Assembly: GCF_900101165.1 (NCBI RefSeq)
Contig: NZ_FNFK01000005.1
Coordinates: forward strand, 1 to 64,000
Direction: 5' to 3'
Length of the DNA: 64,000 nt
Source of the DNA: Alkalibacterium thalassium
GTDB taxonomy: Bacteria > Bacillota > Bacilli > Lactobacillales > Carnobacteriaceae_A
In this document: positions 11,109 through 18,096 of the stretch, piece by piece
Numbering within the stretch: the stretch's first letter is position 1
Layout: each line of letters begins with the position of its first letter
Translations under genes and position numbers: made by a program
The notes under the pieces: model-generated
Told to the model about the DNA's origin: nothing
Seen by the model: the letters and a program-made list of their open reading frames with translations, nothing else
The model's database searches: none

Positions 11109-11138
11109 TTGTACATGTCTTCTAATTACTGATATAAT
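11109..11138 (+). promoter_or_regulatory. Promoter for typA
   Basis: TTGTAC (11109-11114) and a perfect TATAAT (11133-11138) are 18 bases apart. This would give a leader of about 145 nt before typA. Confidence 0.6.
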
Positions 11139-11289
11139 ATTCTCTGCAACAATACAGGATATCTGGGAAACATTTATTCTTGAGTTAGGTATTCAGGAGT
11201 AAGTGTTTTTTTTTGTGAAAGTATATGAAAGTGTTATGAAAACACTATAAGCCAATTATTGATTTAGAACCACAAACTGGAGGAAATTT

Positions 11290-13122
11290 ATGAATAGACG
11301 AGATGATATAAGAAATATTGCAATTATTGCCCACGTTGACCACGGAAAAACTACCTTGGTTGACGAACTGCTGAAACAGTCGGACACTCTGGACGCGCAC
11401 AGCGAACTAGGGGAAAGAGCTATGGATTCCAACGATATCGAAAGAGAACGTGGTATTACGATTCTTGCGAAAAACACAGCAGTTAAATACAAAGATCACC
11501 GTATCAATATTCTGGATACCCCAGGACACGCCGATTTTGGTGGAGAAGTGGAACGAATCATGAAAATGGTTGACGGTGTTATCCTTGTCGTGGATGCTTA
11601 TGAAGGAACGATGCCTCAGACACGTTTCGTTTTAAAGAAAGCTTTGGAAATGAAACTTCGTCCACTAGTTGTCGTAAACAAAATCGATAAAGATACTGCT
11701 AGACCAGCCGAAGTGGTTGACGAAGTATTAGATTTGCTGATCGAACTGGATGCTGACGAAGATCAGCTGGAGTTCCCGGTTATCTATGCCTCTGCAATCA
11801 ACGGAACAAGCAGCTATTCTGCAGACTTGAGCACTCAGGAAAAAACGATGGAACCAGTCTTTGAAAGTATTCTTAAAGAAGTTCCATCTCCAGTAGATAA
11901 CAGCGAAGATCCGCTGCAGTTCCAAGTCTCTCTACTTGATTATAACGATTATGTCGGTCGTATCGGAATTGGACGAGTATTCCGTGGAACCATTAAAGTT
12001 GGAGATAACGTTACATTAAGTAAACTTGACGGCACAACTAAGAATTTCCGTGTAACCAAATTGTTTGGATACTTCGGTTTACAGCGTGTTGAAATTGAAT
12101 CGGCTAAAGCAGGCGATCTGATTGCTGTTTCCGGTTTTGAAGATATCTTTGTTGGAGAGACGGTAACACCTGTTGATCATGTAGATCCACTTCCGATCCT
12201 TAGAATTGACGAACCAACTTTACAAATGACTTTCGTTGTAAATAACTCTCCATTTGCTGGTAGAGAAGGTAAATTTGTGACTTCTCGTAAAATTGAAGAG
12301 CGCTTGATGCTTCAGTTACAGACAGACGTATCATTAAAAGTTGAACAGACAGACTCACCTGACGAATGGATCGTTTCAGGTAGAGGAGAACTGCACCTAT
12401 CTATTCTTATTGAAAATATGAGAAGAGAAGGATACGAACTGCAAGTTTCCAGACCTGTGGTTATTATTAGAGAATTCGACGGTAAGAAATTTGAACCGTT
12501 TGAAAGAGTTCAAATCGATACTCCAGAAGAATACATGGGTAGTGTCATTGAAAACTTAGGAACTAGAAAAGCAGAAATGCAGGACATGATTCATACTGGA
12601 AATGGACAAGTTCGTTTAATATTCCTTGCTCCTGCCCGTGGTCTGATTGGATTTACTAACGAATTTCTATCTATGACACGTGGATACGGAATCCTGAACC
12701 ACACATTTGACCAGTATTTACCAATGCTTAGCGGTAAAACAGGTGAACGTAGAAATGGTGCACTGGTTTCTATGGAAAATGGTGTGGCTACAACTTACGG
12801 CATTATGAACCTGGAAGATCGTGGAGTGATCTTCGTAGAACCGGGTACTGAGATTTACGAAGGAATGATCGTTGGTCAGCATAACCGTGACAATGATCTG
12901 GCCGTTAACCTGACTAAAGAAAAACAGAAAACAAATATTCGTTCAGCTAACAAGGATCAGACCAATGTCATCAAGCGTCCAAGAATCATGACACTTGAAG
13001 AATCACTTGAGTTCCTGGCTGACGATGAGTACTGTGAAGTAACGCCTGAGTCAATCAGACTGAGAAAGAAGATACTGAACAAGAATGAACGTGAAAAAGC
13101 AGCTAAGAAATCTAACAGCTAA
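11290..13122 (+). CDS. typA: Ribosome-associated translational GTPase TypA/BipA
   Basis: TypA is an EF-G-like GTPase that binds the 70S ribosome and helps 50S assembly and stress or cold adaptation. In 610 residues the G domain carries the P-loop AHVDHGKTT (G19-T21), switch [10 protein letters not shown] near 76 and NKID near 130. Domains II, III and V and the TypA-specific C-terminal region (from about 485) follow. ATG 11290 has GGAGG at good spacing. It stands alone with its own promoter, directly upstream of ylaN as in many Firmicutes. Confidence 0.97.
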   Translation: MNRRDDIRNIAIIAHVDHGKTTLVDELLKQSDTLDAHSELGERAMDSNDIERERGITILAKNTAVKYKDHRINILDTPGHADFGGEVERIMKMVDGVILVVDAYEGTMPQTRFVLKKALEMKLRPLVVVNKIDKDTARPAEVVDEVLDLLIELDADEDQLEFPVIYASAINGTSSYSADLSTQEKTMEPVFESILKEVPSPVDNSEDPLQFQVSLLDYNDYVGRIGIGRVFRGTIKVGDNVTLSKLDGTTKNFRVTKLFGYFGLQRVEIESAKAGDLIAVSGFEDIFVGETVTPVDHVDPLPILRIDEPTLQMTFVVNNSPFAGREGKFVTSRKIEERLMLQLQTDVSLKVEQTDSPDEWIVSGRGELHLSILIENMRREGYELQVSRPVVIIREFDGKKFEPFERVQIDTPEEYMGSVIENLGTRKAEMQDMIHTGNGQVRLIFLAPARGLIGFTNEFLSMTRGYGILNHTFDQYLPMLSGKTGERRNGALVSMENGVATTYGIMNLEDRGVIFVEPGTEIYEGMIVGQHNRDNDLAVNLTKEKQKTNIRSANKDQTNVIKRPRIMTLEESLEFLADDEYCEVTPESIRLRKKILNKNEREKAAKKSNS

Positions 13123-13243
13123 TTAAACTGTGTGATAGTCTGAAGCTGATCTCCAGGTCATATAGCCTTTCACATTCCTGAGCAGTATGCTATACTAATG
13201 TAAGTTATAGACTACTTATGGATGATAAGGAAAGGAAATGCCT

Positions 13244-13519
13244 ATGGATCAGCTGCAGACTGCTCTAGCTAAAGATGTTCTTAACGAAGATGCGAAAAAG
13301 ATATCATCACTGATTGAAAATCAGCAGCATCTTTGTGTATCGTGTCCTGCTTTTGAAGAAGTCATAGATACTCAAATGTTCGGATTTTCGAAGAAAGTAG
13401 AATTTGCTATCGCTATGGGTATGATTGATGAAGAAGAAGGGCATCTGATGCTCGGGACCCTTGAGAAACATTTAAATGATGTTTACTCAGAGGCTTTTAA
13501 CTCTAAACAAAATGACTGA
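13244..13519 (+). CDS. ylaN: YlaN family protein (UPF0358)
   Basis: This small acidic helical protein is a recognisable YlaN homologue. Work in other Firmicutes links YlaN to iron homeostasis and to Fur; that role is family knowledge, not read from this sequence. The 'LCVSCPAFEEVIDTQMFGFS' stretch is characteristic. Two starts are possible. ATG 13238 has AAGG seven bases upstream, while ATG 13244 (MDQLQ, chosen here, 91 residues) has AAAGG eight bases upstream. The gene is closed by a strong terminator at 13528. Confidence 0.88.
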   Translation: MDQLQTALAKDVLNEDAKKISSLIENQQHLCVSCPAFEEVIDTQMFGFSKKVEFAIAMGMIDEEEGHLMLGTLEKHLNDVYSEAFNSKQND

Positions 13520-13527
13520 AACTTAAA

Positions 13528-13554
13528 AAACCCTCTCACAAAGAGGGTTTTTTT
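13528..13554 (+). terminator. Terminator of ylaN
   Basis: AAACCCTCT (13528-13536), loop CACAA, AGAGGGTTT (13542-13550), then a T run to 13554. The next promoter begins inside the T run. Confidence 0.92.
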
Positions 13555-13562
13555 GATATAAT
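13554..13562 (+). promoter_or_regulatory. Extended -10 promoter for ylbG
   Basis: TGATATAAT at 13554-13562 is a TGn-extended -10 box with perfect TATAAT. It sits directly behind the ylaN terminator and about 26 bases before the ylbG start. No good -35 box is visible, as expected for extended -10 promoters. Confidence 0.5.
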
Positions 13563-13588
13563 GAAAAAAACTCTTGAAGGTGAATCTA

Positions 13589-13909
13589 ATGAGCGAACAA
13601 AAAAATGGAAGAGCCGGGCTTATCGTATGGCTTTATACTACAAAATATGTAAATAAACTAAAACGTTATGGGCTAGTGCACTATGTCTCTAAAAATATTA
13701 ATTACGCAGTTCTGTATGTGAACAAGGACGAACGTGAAGATCTGAGTAGAACCATCAGCAAACAGCATTTCGTCAGAAAAGTGGAAAATGCCTACCAGTG
13801 CGAGCTGCCGAAGACATTTGACGGTGTTCTCGACAAAGTGACGGAGATGGCAAAGAAAAAAACTGAACTTGAAAAATCTGAACTGGAAACATCCAGACGA
13901 GTCATTTAA
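13589..13909 (+). CDS. ylbG: YlbG family protein (DUF2129)
   Basis: YlbG is a conserved small cytosolic protein of Firmicutes with no settled function; it usually lies beside rsmD (ylbH). The N-terminal half is a compact alpha/beta region (GLIVWLYTTKYVNKL), and the C-terminus is a charged helix. I start at ATG 13589 (106 residues) because GAAGGTG lies six bases upstream; an in-frame TTG at 13574 overlaps that site. The normal ylbG-rsmD junction is interrupted here by a 350-base structured element. Confidence 0.85.
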   Translation: MSEQKNGRAGLIVWLYTTKYVNKLKRYGLVHYVSKNINYAVLYVNKDEREDLSRTISKQHFVRKVENAYQCELPKTFDGVLDKVTEMAKKKTELEKSELETSRRVI

Positions 13910-13916
13910 CGTAATT

Positions 13917-14254
13917 CCGAAAGAAGTCTCCCACTTCTAAACGTATGGGTACGAAGCACCAGTGAAAGTGGGAGATGAATTTCGGTCAAGCGATAGCTTG
14001 AAGTCGCGAACTTCCGTTTCATTTGGTATACTTCTTGTGTAGACGAAAACCAAGTCTATACTTAGGCGATAACCAAGCCTACTAAGTATTCCTTGGCATT
14101 AGCCAAGTAAAAGAAAACCTATGAGGCAGGGACTGCCTTTTGAGCCTACCCATATCCGATTCCTCTGTCTGCATGAATTTTGTGCAAACAAGAATGGAGT
14201 TCGTAGGAAGCTCCCACTTCAAAATCCAAAGGATTTAAGTGGTGGGTAGTTCAC
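13917..14254 (+). mobile_element. IS200/IS605-like relic or non-autonomous element, no intact gene
   Basis: A roughly 340-base gene-less segment between ylbG and rsmD is full of hairpins. From left to right they are: CCGAAA/TTTCGG enclosing TCTCCCACTT/AAGTGGGAGA (13917-13985); TCAAGC/GCTTGA (13986-14001); twin hairpins TAGAC/GTCTA and TAGGC/GCCTA (14040-14081); CTTGGC/GCCAAG (14092-14107); AGGCAG/CTGCCT (14124-14138); and a right-end hairpin CCACTT-AAATCC/GGATTT-AAGTGG (14214-14242) followed by GGGTAGTTCAC. Subterminal hairpins with a TTCAC-type right end resemble IS605-family elements and the guide-RNA region of TnpB. No transposase or tnpB gene remains. The family assignment is from memory of such ends and is uncertain. 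Confidence 0.5.
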
Positions 14255-14278
14255 TTATAAGATAAAGGATGGAAATAT

Positions 14279-14836
14279 ATGCGTGTAATCTCCGGTGAGT
14301 ATGGTGGGAGACCCTTAAAAAGCTTAAAAGGATCGAACACCAGACCAACGACGGATAAAATCAAGGAATCTCTCTTTCATATGATAGGTCCTTATTTCAG
14401 TGGAGGAACTGCACTTGATCTTTATTCCGGAAGCGGCTCTCTTGGAATAGAAGCGGTCTCAAGGGGTATGGATAAAGCCTATCTGGTGGATATCAATCAG
14501 TCAGCTGTATCTGTGATAAATGAGAACGTAAAAATGACAAGAGAAGAAGATAAATTTACAGTATGGAAAAAGAAAGACAGGCAGGCACTTGCTAGTCTTA
14601 AAACAGCAGAAGAAACATTTGACTTAGTGTTTCTGGATCCTCCTTATGCGAAGCAGCAGATAGAAGAGGTTATCGGACTTCTGGTATCGTATGAGCTTCT
14701 CAAACCGGACGCACTGATTGTATGTGAAACGGATAAACACGTCCTGATCACTCCTACCAGTCACAGGCTGGCAGTATATAAAGAAAAGACATATGGTACC
14801 ACTAAACTGACTATATTTGAATGGGTGGAAGAATAA
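14279..14836 (+). CDS. rsmD: 16S rRNA (guanine966-N2)-methyltransferase RsmD
   Basis: RsmD methylates G966 of 16S rRNA in the assembled 30S subunit using SAM. The 185-residue Rossmann-fold protein shows the SAM-binding motif ALDLYSGSGSLGIE (45-58) and the catalytic N-methylase motif DPPY (120-123). The N-terminus MRVISGEYGGRPL is typical. ATG 14279 follows AAAGGATGG, which lies just beyond the IS605-like relic, so the insertion spared the gene's ribosome-binding site. coaD begins directly after its stop codon, implying coupled translation. Confidence 0.95.
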   Translation: MRVISGEYGGRPLKSLKGSNTRPTTDKIKESLFHMIGPYFSGGTALDLYSGSGSLGIEAVSRGMDKAYLVDINQSAVSVINENVKMTREEDKFTVWKKKDRQALASLKTAEETFDLVFLDPPYAKQQIEEVIGLLVSYELLKPDALIVCETDKHVLITPTSHRLAVYKEKTYGTTKLTIFEWVEE

Positions 14837-15334
14837 GTGAAAAAAGCAATGTATGTCGGCAGTTTTGATCCTGTGACAAGTGGACATATCAATATTCTTG
14901 TACGTGCGTCACGACTGTTTGATGAAGTTGTCGTAGTCGTCAGTGCCAATACAGCGAAAAAATACTGGTTCTCAGTCGATCAGCGTGTTGACATGATCCG
15001 AACCGCTCTTGAGGATAACGGAGTCAGACAGGTGAGTGTAATGGCTCACGACGGTCTGACCGTTTCTCTTGCAGAAGAACTGGATATTTCCATATTGATC
15101 AGAGGTATCCGGTCAATTAAAGATATGGAATATGAGGTAGATATCGCGACCTTGAATAAGATACAGAATAATAATATCGAGACAGTCTTTCTGATATCCG
15201 ATGAACAGTATCGGTCGATCAGTTCGACTATGGTCAAGGAAATTGCCTATTACAATGGGAAAATCGATTCACTTGTTCCTTCTAATGTAGCTGGAGCACT
15301 TATAGATGCAGTAATTAAAAGGCGGTCCTCTTAA
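14837..15334 (+). CDS. coaD: Phosphopantetheine adenylyltransferase
   Basis: CoaD carries out the penultimate step of CoA synthesis, adenylating 4'-phosphopantetheine with ATP. The 165-residue nucleotidyltransferase has the (T/H)xGH motif in SFDPVTSGHINI (H17) and the C-terminal ISSTMVKEI motif near 127. GTG 14837 follows the rsmD stop without a gap. A second CoA enzyme, coaBC, lies at 58.7 kb. Confidence 0.96.
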   Translation: MKKAMYVGSFDPVTSGHINILVRASRLFDEVVVVVSANTAKKYWFSVDQRVDMIRTALEDNGVRQVSVMAHDGLTVSLAEELDISILIRGIRSIKDMEYEVDIATLNKIQNNNIETVFLISDEQYRSISSTMVKEIAYYNGKIDSLVPSNVAGALIDAVIKRRSS

Positions 15335-16372
15335 GTGAAAAAAAGAAAAATTATTAAAGGTATAATCTATGCCACTGTTTTCTACTTCTTTTTCTTTGTG
15401 CCGATTCCTTATTATATTGAAAGACCGGGTAGTGCCGTTGAAATAAATCCGCTGGTTGAAGTCGAAGGTGTAGTGGAACCTGTCGATGGAAGGTATATGT
15501 TGACGACAGTCGAAATGTTTCAGGCAACGCCTTTCACCAGCTTTTTCCAGTTCCTCCCTTTTCACTCCGGTGTCTGGGAGAATCAGTTACTTGGTCAGAT
15601 AGATGATTATGAAGAATACCGGACTATGCAGAGGTATTTCATGAGCAATTCGATTGATATGGCGAAAGTCGCTGCATTCGAGGAAGCAGGCTTGCCTTAT
15701 GACATCGATTACCTAGGCGTATATGTAATGAGTGTATCAGACGAGTCTCAGTTTGAAGACGAGCTCTCTCCAGGAGACATTATTCTGGAACTGAACGGTG
15801 AGCGCTTTGAAAACACTCAGCAATTCGTTGATAGCGTAAGTGGGAAGGATGCCGGAGATACGGTCTCCCTTCTTATTGAAAGAGATGGCGAAGAACTGAC
15901 GGTCAATGGTGATCTTGTCGTGCTTGAAAGTACGGGTCAGCCAGGTATTGGAATTACTCTTGTGACCAGGACACAAGTAGAAACTGATCCGACAGTAGTC
16001 ATCAACTCTGGAAATATAGGTGGCCCCTCAGCAGGTCTGATGTTTGCCTTGGAAGTCTATACACAGATTACAGATTTCCCCTTAAATAACCTGCAGGTAG
16101 CTGGAACTGGAACCATCAATGAGTTCGGGGAAGTTGGTCGCATTGGTGGCGTCGATAAAAAAGTCGTAGCTGCTGACAGAGAAGGGGCAGATATCTTCTT
16201 TGTACCTGACGATCACGTAGATGAGGAGACGATTGCTCTTATACCGGATTACGTGTCGAATTATTATCTTGCCTTGGAAACAGCTGAAGCAATTGATACA
16301 GAGATGGAAATCGTTCCTGTACAACATATCAGCGATGCTATCAGCTATTTGGATCAGCTGGTTGGTGATTAA
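15335..16372 (+). CDS. Membrane-anchored PDZ/Lon-type (S16) protease, SepM/YlbL family
   Basis: This 345-residue serine protease is anchored by one N-terminal segment (about 8-26), with the rest outside the membrane. A PDZ domain spans about 125-195. The S16 Lon-like domain holds the Ser-Lys dyad, with S232 in NIGGPSAGLMF and K276 in RIGGVDKKVVAA. Relatives include Bacillus YlbL and streptococcal SepM, which trims a competence pheromone; the target here is unknown. GTG 15335 directly abuts the coaD stop. The downstream comE locus makes a link to competence tempting but unproven. Confidence 0.9.
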   Translation: MKKRKIIKGIIYATVFYFFFFVPIPYYIERPGSAVEINPLVEVEGVVEPVDGRYMLTTVEMFQATPFTSFFQFLPFHSGVWENQLLGQIDDYEEYRTMQRYFMSNSIDMAKVAAFEEAGLPYDIDYLGVYVMSVSDESQFEDELSPGDIILELNGERFENTQQFVDSVSGKDAGDTVSLLIERDGEELTVNGDLVVLESTGQPGIGITLVTRTQVETDPTVVINSGNIGGPSAGLMFALEVYTQITDFPLNNLQVAGTGTINEFGEVGRIGGVDKKVVAADREGADIFFVPDDHVDEETIALIPDYVSNYYLALETAEAIDTEMEIVPVQHISDAISYLDQLVGD

Positions 16373-16403
16373 GGTACAGCTGAACAGCGCTTTAAATTAT
16401 AGA

Positions 16404-16446
16404 AAACCGCAAATCTGGGTGTCCTCCCGAGATTTGCGGTTTTTGT
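16404..16446 (+). terminator. Terminator of rsmD-coaD-protease operon
   Basis: AAACCGCAAATCT (16404-16416) pairs with AGATTTGCGGTTT (16430-16442), extended inside by GGG/CCC, and a T run follows. Confidence 0.92.
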
Positions 16447-16447
16447 A

Positions 16448-16844
16448 TTCTTAGAAAGGCTTTCTTTTAGATGTATTTTAGATAATCTGCGAATAAATAC
16501 ATCAGACAAAACGGTGATAAAGAGATTCTATAATTGAAGAATCTCATCTAGAGGATGGTATTCTCATCAGAAGATATCTTTTGATGATCGAATAGCTGCT
16601 TGATTCATTTTAAGACTCACTCAATTCATCCGTTATGTCTGGTCTGATCTGGTTTTAAGACGTTTTTTAGAACCAACTTGTTGCAACTAAAAGCTCGAGT
16701 CTGTCGCAAAAGTTGTCTTAGCAGCAACTCCCTATGCCTGCAAACTTATTGCTTCACTCAATCCATTACAAAAAAACGACATTAATTTAGTGAGTTTTAG
16801 CTTAAATGGTAAATATGTATAGTATGACCAGAAGGGAGAGTGAA
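16448..16844. other. Gene-free region with palindromes ahead of comEA
   Basis: Nearly 400 bases without a credible gene. It contains a perfect hairpin GAGATTCT/AGAATCTC (16522-16545), a near-perfect 24-base palindrome at 16564-16587 (TCATCA arms, one mismatch), a TGCGAATA octamer at 16488-16495, and a TATAGT -10-like box at 16818-16823 that probably belongs to the comEA promoter. A small RNA or a long regulated leader is possible. Confidence 0.4.
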
Positions 16845-17513
16845 GTGGGTACGTTTGAAAAATTGAAACCATTTATCATTACTGCAGTGGCTGCGGCAGT
16901 TATTGCTTTAGTAGGCTACAGACTGCTTATAATAAAGCAAGCTCCGTACGAGCAGCTGCCGTCGAGTGAGGAGCAGACGCTGGATAGCTTGTTGTCAGCA
17001 GATGAGCTTCCCAAAGACGAAGGCGGAGACAATATTGTGGATGCAGCCTCACCCAATACCGACAAGGGTCAAGTATCGACTGTATTTGTAGACGTGAAAG
17101 GGGCGGTCAACCAACCCGGTGTCTACGAAATGCAGTCTGGACAGCGTGTAGCGGATGCTGTCCAAGTTTCTGGAGGAACAGTGGAGCAGGCGGAGGTGAA
17201 AGCAGTCAATTTCGCCCAGCTCCTATATGATGAAATGGTCATTTACATTCCATATGAAGGAGAAGAGGCTGATCTGCCACTCTTTGAGATCAGCCCGTAC
17301 GGAGAAGAGACAGATAAAGGTAAAATAAACATCAATACCGCGGGAGTAGGAGAACTGTTGGAATTAAATGGCATAGGGCCACAAAAAGCAGAAGCTATTG
17401 TTATTTATAGGGAAGAACAAGGTCCATTTGAAAAACCAGAAGACATCGTAAATGTATCGGGAATAGGAGAAAAGACGTTTGAAAAAATCCAGGATCAGAT
17501 TATCGTACATTGA
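16845..17513 (+). CDS. comEA: Competence protein ComEA (DNA receptor)
   Basis: ComEA is the membrane-bound double-stranded DNA receptor of natural transformation. It has one N-terminal membrane segment (about 9-27), an acidic linker, a SLBB-type domain starting VFVDVKGAVNQPG (about 84), and two C-terminal helix-hairpin-helix motifs (ININTAGVGELLELNGIG and VSGIGEKTFEKI). I choose GTG 16845 (222 residues) because GAAGGGAG lies six bases ahead. The longer in-frame ATG at 16806 lies upstream of a TATAGT box and has no ribosome-binding site. It heads the comEA-EB-EC cluster. Confidence 0.93.
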   Translation: MGTFEKLKPFIITAVAAAVIALVGYRLLIIKQAPYEQLPSSEEQTLDSLLSADELPKDEGGDNIVDAASPNTDKGQVSTVFVDVKGAVNQPGVYEMQSGQRVADAVQVSGGTVEQAEVKAVNFAQLLYDEMVIYIPYEGEEADLPLFEISPYGEETDKGKININTAGVGELLELNGIGPQKAEAIVIYREEQGPFEKPEDIVNVSGIGEKTFEKIQDQIIVH

Positions 17514-17522
17514 CAGAGAATA

Positions 17523-17551
17523 TTGCTTCACAAGTTCCGCTCTTGTATACT
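17523..17551 (+). promoter_or_regulatory. Promoter between comEA and comEB
   Basis: TTGCTT (17523-17528) and TATACT (17546-17551) are 17 bases apart, so comEB and comEC may be transcribed independently of comEA. Confidence 0.55.
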
Positions 17552-17606
17552 GTATAAATAGGTTAGACACTGAACATATTGAACACATTTGACAAGGAGT
17601 GACAAG

Positions 17607-18083
17607 ATGAATGAGAGAATACCATGGGACCAGTACTTTATGTCTCAGAGCATGCTTCTATCCATGAGAAGCACCTGCTCGAGACTTGCAGTGGGTGCCA
17701 CGATTGTCAGAGACAAACGAGTGATTTCCGGGGGCTACAATGGATCGGTAAGCGGTGATGTTCATTGCATCGATGAAGGCTGTTTTGTCGTCGACGGACA
17801 TTGTGTGCGAACAGTCCATGCAGAAGCTAATGCGCTGCTTCAATGTGCCAAGTTCGGTGTGAAAACTGAAGGAGCCGATCTCTATGTCACTCATTTTCCT
17901 TGTCTGCAATGTACAAAACAGCTTATACAGAGCGGGATTCAAAAAATATATTATCTGAATGATTATCGAAACCATCAGTATGCCGTTGAATTGCTTAAAA
18001 AAGCCGGTGTCCTGACGGAAAAAATATCTGTACCGACGGATTTCTTCAAAACAATCGAGCACGTTTACACTGATCCTGTTTAA
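17607..18083 (+). CDS. comEB: ComE operon protein 2, dCMP deaminase-like
   Basis: This 158-residue zinc-dependent cytidine/deoxycytidylate deaminase-fold protein is most likely a dCMP deaminase feeding dUMP synthesis. It is usually found in the comE locus but is not needed for transformation. The zinc and catalytic residues are in place: HAE (H71, E73) and PCLQC (C99, C102). ATG 17607 follows AAGGAGT by six bases; an in-frame TTG at 17589 lies upstream of that ribosome-binding site and is rejected. Confidence 0.92.
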   Translation: MNERIPWDQYFMSQSMLLSMRSTCSRLAVGATIVRDKRVISGGYNGSVSGDVHCIDEGCFVVDGHCVRTVHAEANALLQCAKFGVKTEGADLYVTHFPCLQCTKQLIQSGIQKIYYLNDYRNHQYAVELLKKAGVLTEKISVPTDFFKTIEHVYTDPV

Positions 18084-18096
18084 TAATTCCTGACTA

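Noticed and set aside
13910-14278. CRISPR-like array suggested by repeated hairpins
   Set aside because: There are only two similar units, with no uniform spacers or repeats and no cas genes; an IS605-like structured element explains it better.
16806-16844. Longer comEA start at ATG 16806
   Set aside because: It lies upstream of a TATAGT promoter element and lacks a Shine-Dalgarno sequence; GTG 16845 has one at proper spacing.
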